This document shows, piece by piece, positions 1 to 9,287 of a DNA stretch of 64,000 bases. Source of the stretch: Candidatus Fukatsuia endosymbiont of Tuberolachnus salignus (lineage in GTDB: Bacteria; Pseudomonadota; Gammaproteobacteria; Enterobacterales; Enterobacteriaceae); NCBI RefSeq assembly GCF_964030845.1, contig NZ_OZ034983.1, positions 2,480,001 through 2,544,000 on the forward strand, read 5' to 3'. Numbering within the stretch: position 1 is the first letter of the stretch; each line of letters opens with the position of its first letter. A program made the translations under genes and the position numbers. The notes beneath the pieces are model-generated. The model was not told the DNA's origin, ran no database searches, and saw only the letters and a program-made list of their open reading frames with translations.

Positions 1-277
1 CAATGTGTTTTTCAAGCAATAAAGATTCATGCACGCTCAATTTACTATACGAGCCGCCATTTTCAGGCTTTAATTTTTCGTCTGAAAGCCAATCTGTTAC
101 ATGTTGCCTCACTGTTTCTTCATGAATACGTAATGCTTGGGCAATCGCTTTGTTATTCTAGCCTTCATTTTTCAACAACACGGCTTTGATTCGATCTCGA
201 ACACGGCCATCGTGTTCGTAACGATGAAGGCGTTCCAAATCTTGTTTTTGAGAGGCTGTCAGTGAGTTTATTTTCAT
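1..277 (-). pseudogene. IS630-family transposase, N-terminal fragment
   Basis: The reverse strand reads from an ATG at 277 into a helix-turn-helix segment beginning MKINSLTASQKQDLERL, the usual N-terminal DNA-binding part of an IS630-type transposase. An in-frame stop near 160 interrupts it, and the gene runs off the left edge of the window. The protein differs from the other IS630 relatives in the window, so it is a separate lineage. It is a remnant; activity is not expected. Confidence 0.6.
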
Positions 278-332
278 GACCTTATTTTTAATCTAGTTGA
301 GCAAATTTTCCAGTGGTTTTAATGGCGATGGG

Positions 333-656
333 TATATCTTCTTACTCCGTTTTTTTGCTAGCACAGTATCAGCCGCAATCACTAAACAAGGCGCTCCCCG
401 CTCAATCGAGGGCGCGACAAGTTGCCACAACTCTTTGGGACGAAAACAGCGGCTCTTTAACCTGCGAATTACGCTATCATGGGATACTCTCGACGGGCTC
501 ACTTCTGACAACACCAGACCTGAATATCTCACACGACTCGCTTGTAAAAATGCTTTATAAAGGTCTTTCGTACAGGGATAACCTGACATCTCATTACCAT
601 TCTTATCTTTTTTTCTACGCTCCTTTTACCCTCATTTATTACAGTGCGAAACTCGT
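333..656 (-). pseudogene. IS4/IS701-like transposase, N-terminal remnant with one inverted repeat
   Basis: The encoded peptide matches the first ~85 residues of the transposase found complete at 32753-33734 (motif SPSRVSHDSV and the KKRSKKI segment), then diverges at about 333. The 14-bp terminal inverted repeat GTGCGAAACTCGTG is intact at 643-656. The downstream two thirds and the other end are missing. This is the third and most degraded copy of this element in the window. Confidence 0.75.
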
Positions 657-702
657 GTCGGACTCGGACTCGGACTCGGACTCGGACTCGGACTCGGACT
701 CG
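657..702. repeat. Hexanucleotide tandem repeat (CGGACT)n
   Basis: About seven and a half perfect copies of the 6-mer CGGACT follow directly on the IS inverted repeat that ends at 656. A 12-bp remnant of the same repeat (GACTCGGACTCG) occurs near 48016-48027. Read in frame it gives alternating Ser-Asp or Arg-Val, but no supported gene uses it. It looks like an expanded simple repeat seeded at the IS end. Confidence 0.9.
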
Positions 703-774
703 TGGCAATAACTGTCCCCTTGCGCGAAAAATCATCAAGTGTAAAAAGCGGGGGGGGGGAAGTGGGATCCCGCC

Positions 775-954
775 CTGGGATTGGATCAGGCCCTATTAGC
801 TCAGCGCCGCCGCGTCTATACCAACGCGCGGGCTGCAAACCCAACTCGCGGGTCAGGTCAACTACGTAAATGGCAGTATGTAAACGAAGTGCATTTAAAT
901 CCACAAAAATTACATGAAAAAAAAGGCGATATTCAGTCCCAAAAAGCGGCCTAG
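775..954 (+). pseudogene. IS3-type transposase (integrase core), C-terminal remnant
   Basis: One frame ends with a segment (RRRVYTNARAANPTRG, then NEVHLNPQK) resembling the C-terminus of IS3-family OrfB proteins, which typically end with an Arg-Trp rich motif followed by V-LNP. The start is lost in a G-rich stretch (nine Gs near 750), and the frame stops at a TAG at 952-954. This is a remnant only; the family assignment is by motif resemblance. Confidence 0.4.
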
Positions 955-1236
955 AATTTTATGTTCCGCGCGATAACTACATTGACAATTACCGCCCCCA
1001 AAACAGGCCGCGCGTTCCTGTTGGTAAGCAGCCGGATAAAGCTCAACATCTTTGATTAATGCTTCCTTATCTATCTTGCGCCGACGCGGGCTCGACTATT
1101 GCGGCTCTATTCGCCTTAGCCAACGAGTTAACGAATCCTGGCCAAGGTGAAAACGCTTAGCTGTTTATCTTATGCTCAGTCCTTCTTGTTCCCGAACACA
1201 GAAGACTTTTCGCCGAAAATCAAATGAATAACTCAT
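955..1236 (-). pseudogene. IS630-family transposase, N-terminal remnant with stops
   Basis: The reverse strand from the ATG at 1236 reads MSYSFDFRRKVFCVREQEG and continues through a helix-turn-helix (KRFHLGQDSLTRWLRRIEP) to a YPAAYQQERAA segment, the typical N-terminal half of IS630-type transposases. Two in-frame stops (after SIR and after EPQ) disable it, and the catalytic DDE half is missing. It is related to the IS630 copy starting at 34674, which begins with the similar MSHSVDFRRKVL. Confidence 0.7.
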
Positions 1237-1596
1237 CTTTAGCTCATTTGGATTATTTTTTATATTGTAACTAAAATTAAAGTTCATATTTAATATATAA
1301 AAATAAATGACAAATAACCATACAAATTGCGGAGATAAGAATGGACTGATATAAAATATCGCTCGTCAAGATAAGCATGGAATACATAATGACTTTATTG
1401 GGCACTGTTCACTGACCGAGCCTGTCATAAACGTATTTGTGGTTATCCCACACCTATATTTAGCACCTAGACTGGACTGTTTGTATTAAAGAAGAAGGAG
1501 TTTTTATCTCAGGGTAGTGAGCATGTTCCGTTTGGTTGCACTATAATCTAGAGGTCGGGTTTGAGCTAGTACAATTAATAATTAGGAGAAATAATT
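1237..1596. other. AT-rich intergenic stretch
   Basis: No convincing gene, hairpin or repeat is visible. The last 20 bases carry the ribosome binding site (AGGAGAAA) of the next gene, so a promoter for that gene should lie here, but no strong -35/-10 pair stands out. Confidence 0.5.
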
Positions 1597-2181
1597 ATGT
1601 TGACTACTTCCAACGTGCCGCTGGGTATCACTGGAGTGTATACTCACACTGCTAGAGACGAGTACCCACCTTGGATCGGTATTACACACATAACAAATTC
1701 TTCTTTTACCTCTAAAGCTTCTCGGTCTCATCCTGATAGTAGGCGACAGTCTGCATGTTGTGTTGTTGACATGGGCGCTCCTTTCATTGCTGAAATTTTT
1801 CAGCCTCATGTTGTTGAAATCCTTGCCTCTGGGCTAAACCTACGTGACTATAATACATTCACTCTTACAAACAGTGGAATAAGATTAGTACTGCGTTCAG
1901 AGAGAGAGATGATAGAAGGTTTGAAAGCTAACAACTATTCAGAAGGAAGCCTGAAACGACATGAAAAACATCTCTACATGGAACTACTAAAGAAATGTAA
2001 TCCAGAGCTTTATGCGAAATTGAATCCAAAATCTGACAAGTGTTCGCCAATATGTAAAGAGGTATGCGTAAGTGTTGGGAGTGTGACTTGCGGATTGATG
2101 CCTTTTGCTGTGATTGGAATACTGACCTATTTAAGATACTGTAGTAGTAAATATTTTCAAAATACTCACCTAATTTTATAG
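1597..2181 (+). CDS. Unknown protein with C-terminal membrane segment
   Basis: This is a 194-aa open frame with a strong ribosome binding site (AGGAGAAATAATT) just before the ATG. I do not recognise a family. Visible parts are an N-terminal polar region rich in Ser/Thr, a central helical charged stretch (about residues 95-145), a Cys-containing stretch (SDKCSPICKEVC), and one hydrophobic segment near residues 153-175 that could span a membrane. There is no N-terminal signal peptide. It stands alone between IS remnants. An effector or host-association protein is possible, but that is speculation. Confidence 0.55.
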   Translation: MLTTSNVPLGITGVYTHTARDEYPPWIGITHITNSSFTSKASRSHPDSRRQSACCVVDMGAPFIAEIFQPHVVEILASGLNLRDYNTFTLTNSGIRLVLRSEREMIEGLKANNYSEGSLKRHEKHLYMELLKKCNPELYAKLNPKSDKCSPICKEVCVSVGSVTCGLMPFAVIGILTYLRYCSSKYFQNTHLIL

Positions 2182-2311
2182 TCTGAGTGCAGGATAGAAA
2201 ATTCAACAATTTGTTGGGTATGTCGTGAAAAATACGACGCAAGAGCCAGTCCTTAAAATTGTGTAATTGCTTATATTGCGCTAGTTTGTGAATTTAAAAA
2301 GGATAGAGGCA

Positions 2312-2735
2312 ATGGCAAAAAAAAATAGATTACCAGATACACGGGGACAAGCTCAGTTGCGGCAGGTAGCTCAGGCGCTAGTAAAAGACATCAAAACCGA
2401 ATCTGACCTGAACAAAGTGCTCAATGAATTAGTTAAAATGACGTTAGAAACGCCCCGCGACCGTAACGGCGAATTTGCCCCAATAATCGTTAAAAAAGGT
2501 CAAACTCGATTGACCCATTTTGACGATCAAATTCTGGCTTTTTACGCTCAAGGCATGACCACCCGGGAACGCACTGAAACCTTTAAAAAAATCTCTGATG
2601 CTGAGGTGTTACCGAGCTTGATATCTAAGGTAACAGATGCGGTAATTGACCAAGTAACGACTTGGCGTAATCGCCCATTAGATAATCGGTATCCTATTGT
2701 TTATATCGATTGTATTGTGGTTAAAGTTCACCAAG
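2312..2735 (+). pseudogene. IS256-family (Mutator-like) transposase, truncated
   Basis: Starting at an ATG with an upstream AGG, about 140 residues match the N-terminal part of IS256-family transposases, including the stretch FAPIIVKKGQTRL, the turn-type motif FYAQGMTTRE and YPIVYIDCIVVKVHQ around the first catalytic Asp. Homology stops at about 2735, where an IS630 gene fragment begins without a visible terminus. The other two catalytic residues are missing, so the copy is dead. Confidence 0.85.
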
Positions 2736-2863
2736 GAGCGTGCTCGACGCCTAGGGGTGAGTACTCGGGGTATCTGCCATGCTTTAAAGCGTGCCGGATT
2801 TCGCTATAAAAAAAACATTTCAGCATCCCAAAGCCGTTCCTCAAGCCCGAAAAGAGTTTCAGA

Positions 2864-3930
2864 CACGAGTTTCGCACGAATCTAACCTGGTGCAGCCAAT
2901 AGTGCTCTGATGTGTGTAGTAATAGCGTTTTTAATGACAGCCCAATTTTGTTGGTAAAGGGTTATTTTTTCGGACAGACGGCGTTTATGTTGTTCAAACC
3001 AGGCAGCCATGGCTAGAAAAATATGATTTCTTTGCGCCGGCCCGTGCGGGCCTGACAGCGTTCTATACCACAAGTTTGTTTGATTTCCCGATGATAAACT
3101 TCAACAGACCAACGGGCCTCGGTGACAGCCTTCATCTGTTCCCGGGTGGGGTTCTCTTTGTTCGCTGCAACATAATCAATGCGACCGTGTTTGGTCACAA
3201 ACTTGAAGACTGTCACCCAACCATCGCCCCGCAGGTGTACTGAAAGCCCTTCTTCTGGAATATCAAGTGAGGCTAATGTGACGTTGCGATTAACTATCCG
3301 GTTCTTTCTCAAGGTGGTGACCCCAATCCAGCCAGGAGAACGAATGGCGTTGAGATTATCTAAACTTGAATACCGAATACCACGCATCCATTACCACCGC
3401 TTCAGGGGCTATACCCCTCGCTTTTGCCAGTTTGAGCATGTCGCAAAAATGCGAGTTTTTTGTTTTTCCGTCGGTCTCTTTGTCGTCAATTCGGTAGTCA
3501 ATAGGCACTGACTCTCCCTTTTCAAGACCCTGCCACAACAGATTAACCAAACCAATACCGGCTATCACATCATGTTCATTACCAGAATAGTGATAATGAA
3601 CTCGCTCTATCTTCTTACTCCGTTTTTTGGCTAGCACTCTATCATCCGCAATCAGAAAACAAGGTGCTTCCCGGTCTATCGAGGGGGCGACAAGTTGCCA
3701 CAACTCTTTGGGACGAAAACACCGGCTCTTTAACCACCGGCTTACGCTATCATGCGATACCCTCGACGGGCTCACTTCTGACAACGCTAGACCAGAATAT
3801 CTGACACTACTCGCTTGTAAAAATGCTTTATAAAGGTCTTTCGTACAGGGATAGTCTGACATCTCATTACCATTCTTATCTTTTTTCCTACTCTCCTTTT
3901 ACCATCATTTAGTACAGTGCGAAACTCGTG
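2864..3930. mobile_element. IS4/IS701-like insertion sequence, copy 1
   Basis: A 1,067-bp element bounded by inverted repeats CACGAGTTTCGCAC (2864-2877) and GTGCGAAACTCGTG (3917-3930), with the 5-bp direct repeat TCAGA at 2859-2863 and 3931-3935. It is nearly identical to copy 2 at 32735-33802, from which it differs by a missing C in a C-run near 3038. It inserted into the IS630 gene listed separately. Confidence 0.92.
2882..3862 (-). pseudogene. IS4/IS701-like DDE transposase, frameshifted
   Basis: The transposase reads from the ATG at 3862. The N-terminal part carries the Asp motif VVMDAWYS, and the C-terminal part carries the IS4-type signature VEVYHREIKQ (Y-R-E-K type). Two lesions are visible. 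A 7-bp tandem duplication GGTATTC near 3370 shifts the frame just after VVMDAWYS and is shared with copy 2. A missing base in a C-run near 3038 shifts the last 60 codons and is unique to this copy. Confidence 0.85.
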
Positions 3931-4308
3931 TCAGACAAAGATACAAGCCTATGAAGCGGCACAGACCCCCCATTATTTACGTCGATGAAAGCGGTTTTGC
4001 TCATGATATGCCTCGTCCTTACGGCTATGCCCTTAAAGGACTGCATGATTGGCAAGCCAGGACGCGTACCAACGTCATTGGTGCACGACTTAATGGGAAA
4101 TGGCTCACCGTTGGCGTTTCCGATTGCAATATTAACGGCGATGTTTTCTATGCCTGGATAACTCAAGATTTAATACCTAAAGCACCTCAGAAGGCCGTCA
4201 TTGTTATGGATAATGTGTGTTTCCATAAACGCCAGGATATTCACCATGCAATACAAAAAACTGGCTTGACCCTTGAGTACCTTCCCGCTTATTCTCCGGA
4301 CCTTCATC

Positions 4309-5815
4309 CTCACTTTTACCCACAACGTTGAATGAAAAATGATTCAGGTGAAATTGGATTATTGGTAGAGTCAATAGTTAAATCAGGAAACAGGCACATG
4401 AAAACAGTAACGGGTAATGGGAATGAGTGGATCCGGGAAGAATTTCATCAAATTGATTTCGGAGATAAACGCCTTAAAGAGCGTTTTTTTGAAACAGCGG
4501 GCTTATTATCATCAAAAGCGTCAGGTTCAATTTACCCAAGCTGTCATGGCTCCTGGTCACAGGCCAAAGGAGCTTATCGATTTTTTAGCAATGAGAGAGT
4601 GAGCGAGAGCGCGCTATTCCGTACACATTGTGTGCAAACACAAAAACGTCTGGAGGGGCATTCACTGGTTTTTTCTCTTCAGGACACATCAGAGTTGAAC
4701 TTTGACTCACATAAAAAGACAGAGGGGTTGGGAAGTATATCTAAAGCCTATCACAAACATAAAATGGGGTTGATGCTTCATGCAAGTTTGATGGTAACTC
4801 AGGAGGGCTTGCCGCTTGGGTTATCCTCGCTTAAATGCTGGTCACGTGTTTCCCGAGAGGAAACGCCTCAGGAAAAACAGCGGCGGCTTTATCAATCGAC
4901 AATGAAAGAGAAAGAAAGTATTAAGTGGATAGAGACCCTCTACGAGACAGCGGCGCTGATACCCAAAGATACCTGCTTAATCACGCTGGGAGACAGAGAA
5001 GCGGATATTTTCGAACTTTTTCGGGTTGCAAGCTCACTAAAAACTTTTTTATTATCCGCAACCGGAAAGACAGAAAATTTATCGATGAAAAGGGGAAAAA
5101 AACAACGGTGCAAACCGCCTTGTCAAAGACGCCGATTTTAAAAACCATAGCACTCACCCTGCCCAAAAATCAGCAAAGGGTAGCAAGAACGGCTTATGTG
5201 GATATTCGCTCCATTTCAGGCTGGCTCCCCATTAGAAATAATCTAGTTTATGGGCCTACCAATAAAGACGCTTCACGGCATATCCATGAAAAGGTTCACG
5301 TATCTGCCATCAGTGTTAAAGAACAGCCTCCTCCAGAAGGAGTAGCGCCTGTCGAATGGGTATTATTGACCAATTTGACGGCCACTGACGTCTTTGAAGC
5401 AGAAGAGAAAGTGAATGGGTATAGACTGAGATGGAAGATAGAAGAGTTCTTCAACACACTGAAATCAGGATGTTGTGTTGAACAATGTCGTTTAAATACG
5501 GCAACCAAACTAACGAAAATGATCACCCTCAAAAGCATTATCGCCTTCAAACTGATGTATATGACCAAAATGGCAGCGTTGTGTCCTGAGGCTACCTGCA
5601 CCGATGTGTTGTCAAAGATAGAATGGCAAACGCTGTATTGCAGAATACAGACAACAAGCCGCCTTCCCGAGCATCCCCCCACAGTGCTTCAGGCAATAAC
5701 ATGGCTGGGTCAATTGGGAGGATTTCTTAACCGACGTGCCGAGGGTATGAGATCCTGCAAGAAAATGTGAGATTGTTCATTATTCTTAATAACAAAAATT
5801 GTGGGTAAAAGTGAG
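4309..5815. mobile_element. IS4-family (IS50 group) insertion sequence
   Basis: A 1,507-bp element with perfect 17-bp inverted repeats CTCACTTTTACCCACAA at 4309-4325 and 5799-5815, flanked by the 9-bp direct repeat ACCTTCATC (4300-4308 and 5816-5824). The 9-bp duplication and the protein match the IS50/Tn5-like group of IS4. It sits inside the IS630 gene, between its second Asp and its Glu. Confidence 0.95.
4398..5770 (+). pseudogene. IS50-group transposase with one frameshift
   Basis: The first ~215 residues include the family signature FGDKRLKERF, the SYxxx-AYRFFSN segment (SWSQAKGAYRFFSNERV), LQDTSELNFDSH with the first catalytic Asp, and LGDREADIFELF with the second. The frame is lost at a T6 run (5045-5050). 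The continuation in another frame carries the rest of the core and the Y-R-E-K region (GYRLRWKIEEFFNTLKSG). One extra T would restore a ~455-aa protein. Transcriptional slippage could restore some product, but inactivation is the simpler reading. An upstream in-frame ATG at 4332 is an alternative start. Confidence 0.88.
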
Positions 5816-5880
5816 ACCTTCATCCTGTCGAACACAAATGGGTTCAAGCCAAATTATGTAATCAAAATCATACCGTACCG

Positions 5881-6067
5881 CTATATCTGTGAGCGGTTTA
5901 ATAAAACGATGCAAAACGAATGCTATGATGTCATGTTTCGGCGTAAAATTTATTCATCATTGGAAGACATTCAGCAAGACATCGATAAATGGCTCGTATT
6001 CTACAACAGAGAGCGCCCTCAGTCAGGCAGGGATTGTTATGGTAAAACCCCTGGGAAACCTAGCTAG
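5881..6067 (+). pseudogene. IS481/IS3-type integrase-core transposase, C-terminal fragment
   Basis: About 60 residues match the end of an rve-type integrase core: ERFNKTMQNECYD is followed by WLVFYNRERPQSG and GKTPGKPS, the usual C-terminal pattern of IS481/IS3 transposases with the catalytic Glu region upstream missing. The fragment is fused directly to the end of the broken IS630 gene. A TGTCAG-containing motif near 6130-6180 is probably the right terminus of this old element. Confidence 0.7.
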
Positions 6068-6563
6068 TATCAAAGAGGTTGGTAAAAAAACAACTCGATA
6101 ACCTATTTGAACCATCGGACAGTCAGACTACCCTAACAAACTCGGTGCTTTGATTTGTGTTTGTCAGGTTAAGTTTAAGCTACTACATTCCTAGCTTATC
6201 CATAAACTGTCGTGCGATTGAAATTGTACTTTTTCCTTTTAGGAAACCTATTACACATGACACTGAATATTTATGCAAATATGAAAATGATCAATCATCA
6301 AATATCTCTCAATAATTTTGCATTCTTTCTGACCTATTCAGATGACTGCACCACAGAGTCAAGCCTTAGGTAAAACTTCCATATATCTCACAGCGGTATG
6401 GTTCACATCAATATCAAGATTCTCGAATTCGGTATGAAACTGACTCAATGGTTAAGATTTATAATTTAGGTGTTCAATGATTGATATAAATTTCTATTGC
6501 ATTAAGTCAGCAAAATATATCAAAATCAATCGTCTATTAAATAGTATGGTATTAAAAATCCTA
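6068..6563. other. Non-coding stretch upstream of the lysis cassette
   Basis: No gene is supported. Positions 6110-6185 resemble an IS right end (GTCAG motifs repeated). The rest is AT-rich with no clear promoter. Confidence 0.4.
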
Positions 6564-6651
6564 TTAGAGCTTATTCGAACACTATTGCACTTTTTCGCAC
6601 ATTCTTTCCTCGTTTGAGCATCATTCATGACGATTTCGAAGAGGCTACTAA
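6564..6651. repeat. Degenerate MITE-like element, copy 3
   Basis: The segment GCACTTTTTCGCACATT followed by TTTCCTCGTTTGAGC aligns closely with the right half of the element at 50601-50763, and its outer ends (TAGAGCTTATTCGAA and TTCGAAGAGGCTACTAA) are weak inverted repeats. It is shorter and more diverged than the two copies near 50.6 and 51.3 kb. Confidence 0.5.
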
Positions 6652-6689
6652 TGAAATGACATGTTTTTACCAACGGTTGCCATTTTATC

Positions 6690-6869
6690 ATGTTAAGCAA
6701 ATTAAATTTATTTAGTTATAGTATCCTGAATGGATTACTTAATATTTTTAGCCCTGAGCAGTGGAGTATACTTGGCGTTCTGGCTGGGTTGACGATCGCC
6801 ATTATTAGTTATCTGACCGATCTATATTTCAAAATAAAAAAGGATAGGCACAAAAGTGGAGCTAAATAA
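6690..6869 (+). CDS. Phage holin, class II (phage 21 S-like pinholin)
   Basis: A 59-aa membrane protein. The central region SPEQWSILGVLAGL, then SYLTDLYFKIKKDR, closely follows the phage 21 S pattern (SPSQWAAIGVLGS, then LTNLYFKIREDR). Two hydrophobic segments (about residues 7-20 and 25-43) precede a basic tail, as in class II holins. Pinholins depolarise the inner membrane and so trigger SAR endolysins. The stop codon overlaps the lysozyme start (TAATG), indicating translational coupling and a holin-endolysin operon. Confidence 0.85.
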   Translation: MLSKLNLFSYSILNGLLNIFSPEQWSILGVLAGLTIAIISYLTDLYFKIKKDRHKSGAK

Positions 6870-7387
6870 TGAAAAAATTAAGCAAAACGGTAATAGGAAT
6901 TATCATTTCTGGTGCGGCAGCAACGGTGATCCTCTCACAATTTTTAGATGAAAAAGAAGGCAACCGGCTGACGGCCTACAGGGATGGCGCTAACGTGTGG
7001 ACAATTTGTCGTGGTGCTACCCATGTTGATGGCAAGCCGGTGATACAAGGCATACAACTCAGTGCAGAGAAATGCGAGCAGGTTAACAAATTTGAGGTGG
7101 ATAAGGCGATCGCCTGGGTAGAACGTCATGTTCAAGTACCGTTAACCGACGCCCAGAAAGCCGGTATTGCTTCATTTTGTCCGTATAATATTGGTACCAC
7201 TAAATGCCTCTCTTCCACCTTTTACCGCAAACTCAATGCCGGTGACTACCGAGGTGCCTGTGCAGAAATCAAACGCTGGATATTTGATGGCGGTAAAGAT
7301 TGCCGCATTCGAGCTAATAACTGTGCGGGTCAGCCTCTTAGACGGGCACAGGAAAGTGCATTGGCCTGCTGGGGGTTAGATGTTTAG
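6869..7387 (+). CDS. Phage endolysin, SAR-type lysozyme (GH24, R21-like)
   Basis: A 172-aa muramidase that cleaves peptidoglycan. The N-terminus (about residues 6-23) is weakly hydrophobic and rich in Gly/Ala, as in signal-anchor-release endolysins, which sit in the membrane until it is depolarised. The catalytic triad E-x8-D-x5-T is visible as Glu30, Asp39 and Thr45. Length is normal for the family. The preceding gene is a pinholin-like holin, the partner expected for an SAR enzyme. The last codons overlap the start of Rz by 8 bases. Confidence 0.93.
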   Translation: MKKLSKTVIGIIISGAAATVILSQFLDEKEGNRLTAYRDGANVWTICRGATHVDGKPVIQGIQLSAEKCEQVNKFEVDKAIAWVERHVQVPLTDAQKAGIASFCPYNIGTTKCLSSTFYRKLNAGDYRGACAEIKRWIFDGGKDCRIRANNCAGQPLRRAQESALACWGLDV

Positions 7388-7838
7388 CCCCACAACTTTT
7401 ATCCTTATTGTGCTCTGTATAGGATCGAATCTGATGGTGTTTTATCACCAGAGTAAAGTGGCAAAAAAAGAGCAAATTATTAAAAAAGTGACGGCTGAAC
7501 GTGACAACGCACTCGCCACGCTTCAGACGATGGAAAAACAGCGTCAGAAAATAGCCGCTATCGACAGCAAACACACAAGAGAATTAGCCGATGCCAAATC
7601 TGAAAATAACCGGCTACGTGCTAACGTTGCTGATGGCATTAAACGGTTGCAGCTCAATACCAGTTGTAAAACCCTGCCCAAAACCGCCACTGCCTCCTGC
7701 CTGGATGATGCTACCAGCCCCCGGCTTAACGACTCCGCTCTCGAAGATTATTTCCGTCTCCGAGAACACATCGCAATCGCCAGTAGCCAAATAACCGGCT
7801 TGCAGGATTACATCATTCAAGTATGTATGACTAACTAA
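7380..7838 (+). CDS. Spanin inner-membrane subunit Rz
   Basis: A 152-aa protein with an N-terminal membrane anchor (residues ~5-22) followed by a long charged coiled coil (QSKVAKKEQIIKKVTAERD and onwards), the layout of lambda Rz i-spanins. It should span the periplasm and pair with the Rz1 lipoprotein to fuse inner and outer membranes at the last step of lysis. It begins inside the lysozyme gene and contains the whole Rz1 gene in another frame. Confidence 0.85.
   Translation: MFSPTTFILIVLCIGSNLMVFYHQSKVAKKEQIIKKVTAERDNALATLQTMEKQRQKIAAIDSKHTRELADAKSENNRLRANVADGIKRLQLNTSCKTLPKTATASCLDDATSPRLNDSALEDYFRLREHIAIASSQITGLQDYIIQVCMTN
7591..7794 (+). CDS. Spanin outer-membrane lipoprotein Rz1, nested in Rz
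   Basis: A 67-aa frame lying entirely inside Rz. It has a short signal peptide ending in a lipobox-like LNGC (Cys20), followed by a Pro-rich mature part (PCPKPPLPPAW), the hallmarks of Rz1 o-spanins. The nested arrangement is the same as in lambda. The 67-aa length is normal. Confidence 0.8.
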   Translation: MPNLKITGYVLTLLMALNGCSSIPVVKPCPKPPLPPAWMMLPAPGLTTPLSKIISVSENTSQSPVAK

Positions 7839-7913
7839 ACGCCTGTTTGAAATCTATTAGACCCACCGCCAGGTCATCAAAAATGGGTACAATATGCTTA
7901 TTTTAAGCGGTGC

Positions 7914-9155
7914 TTACGACGATTTTGGATAAATTTCAACCATAGAAAGTAGCTTACTTTCCCACAGGGTGATCACTTGGTGCTTTTCTCTTAGATAATC
8001 GTAGCGATCATAATGCTTGCTTGAAACGCCTGGTTTCTTATGATTTTGCACCTGATCACGCAATTCAGAACTGATCCCCATCTCACCAGCCAAGGTTTTA
8101 AACGTCCGACGTACATCTCTGGGGGTAAACTTGGCAAAACCTGTGTGATCACAAAATTTCTTCACCTGTTTCGCAAATTCGCTGGGCAGCAAATGACCTG
8201 TCTTCGTTTTGGCAGGGAAAATAAAACCTTGATTGCTATGACGGTTTGCGATTTCTTCCAAGATCAACAGAGCAGAAGCACACAGGGGGACAATATGATA
8301 ATCACCATTTTTTGAAATAAAGGGAGGAACGGTAAGCGTACAGTTACGTAGATCGACATTTTGCCAAACATTGGTCATCAGTTCCCACGGACGCTGACCA
8401 CCAGTAAAAAGGCAAAGCAGAAGAAGCTGCGCGAAATCGGGATGGAAAAAACATTCTGGTGCTGATTTTTGGCACGTGCTCATCAATAGACTGATTTCAT
8501 CCCAAGACAAAAAGCGATCAAGCGCCCTATCGACACCGGCTTGCCTGGGCACTACACTCACGGGATTTCTATCCAGCCCGTAAATAATTTTTCCATTAAC
8601 ATTAACGGGATCATGATCGGCATACAAAGCAAAATTAAACACAGCATGGAGCACGGATCTAATCTTATTAGACCCGGCGACAGCATCACGTTGAATAAAT
8701 TCGGCGAGGATTAACTTAACATGACTGGGCGTCACTTCGCTGGCCAACATATCAGGATTAACATGTGGACTCATTAAAACCTGCTTTAATCGATTAAATG
8801 TTTTTTCATGGGAACGCTTACCACTGAGTGCTTGATTTTTTATATAGGCATCAAACAACTGTTTAATGGTAGCACGATGGCGTGCAATACTAAGAAACTC
8901 GGACAAACTTGTAGTGGCCTCATGACACTTAACGGTAGCATCAGCGAGAGAAAGGGAAGGATAATTGCCGAGAAAAAGAAACTTCCTGCCACCATCCTGG
9001 TGATACTTATAAACAAAGACCTTACGGCCGGACGGATATATTTTTAATCCAAGTCGTCCGGTACCTCTGGTAGCAGATGCTTGCCACACATAATAGGCTT
9101 GGTCCTTAGCTTTGAGGCCTTTAATTTTACTGTCGGTAAGCAACATACCAGCCAT
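7914..9155 (-). CDS. Tyrosine integrase, P4 type (DUF4102 arm-binding domain)
   Basis: A 413-aa site-specific recombinase. Residues ~8-90 form the arm-type binding domain (GLKIYPSGRKVFVYKY is typical) and ~110-200 a SAM-like core-binding region. The catalytic domain has the first Arg in TGGQRPWE, the second box RDVRRTF (the usual His is replaced by Arg), and the Tyr nucleophile in SKHYDRYDY. It lies next to a tRNA-Arg 3' fragment but with its 5' end toward it. It seems to belong to an element other than the prophage whose integrase starts at 10518, because two unrelated integrases face the same tRNA scar. Confidence 0.9.
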   Translation of the reverse strand: MAGMLLTDSKIKGLKAKDQAYYVWQASATRGTGRLGLKIYPSGRKVFVYKYHQDGGRKFLFLGNYPSLSLADATVKCHEATTSLSEFLSIARHRATIKQLFDAYIKNQALSGKRSHEKTFNRLKQVLMSPHVNPDMLASEVTPSHVKLILAEFIQRDAVAGSNKIRSVLHAVFNFALYADHDPVNVNGKIIYGLDRNPVSVVPRQAGVDRALDRFLSWDEISLLMSTCQKSAPECFFHPDFAQLLLLCLFTGGQRPWELMTNVWQNVDLRNCTLTVPPFISKNGDYHIVPLCASALLILEEIANRHSNQGFIFPAKTKTGHLLPSEFAKQVKKFCDHTGFAKFTPRDVRRTFKTLAGEMGISSELRDQVQNHKKPGVSSKHYDRYDYLREKHQVITLWESKLLSMVEIYPKSS

Positions 9156-9287
9156 AATAGGTGCTCTAACGGGTGTTGTAGTGATGAAATACTATGATAT
9201 AGGACGAAATAAAACAACATGTAAAATCTTTTAATAACAGCAAGTTGAAATCAACTGAAACATGCTGACACCTAATAAAACCAACTA

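Larger units (their letters stand above)
2736..5880 (+). pseudogene. IS630-family transposase, split by two other IS elements
   Basis: Pieces at 2736-2863, 3931-4308 and 5816-5880 join into one IS630-type DDE transposase. The first piece has the HTH part (LGVSTRGICHALKRAGF), the second the first two catalytic Asp motifs (YVDESGFAHDMPRPYGYA and VIVMDNVCFHKR), and the third the Glu motif (PVEHKWVQAK). The first insertion (2864-3930) left a 5-bp TCAGA duplication and the second (4309-5815) a 9-bp ACCTTCATC duplication. Precise excision would rejoin the frame apart from an extra C in a C6 run near 3965. The 5' end is also missing. Confidence 0.85.

Noticed and set aside
313..711. Open frame ending in a Ser-Asp repeat
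   Set aside because: It is antisense to a transposase remnant and its tail is just the hexamer repeat; no RBS or family support.
6494..6700. 68-codon minus-strand frame before the holin
   Set aside because: It spans the MITE-like element and overlaps the holin start; no RBS or family.
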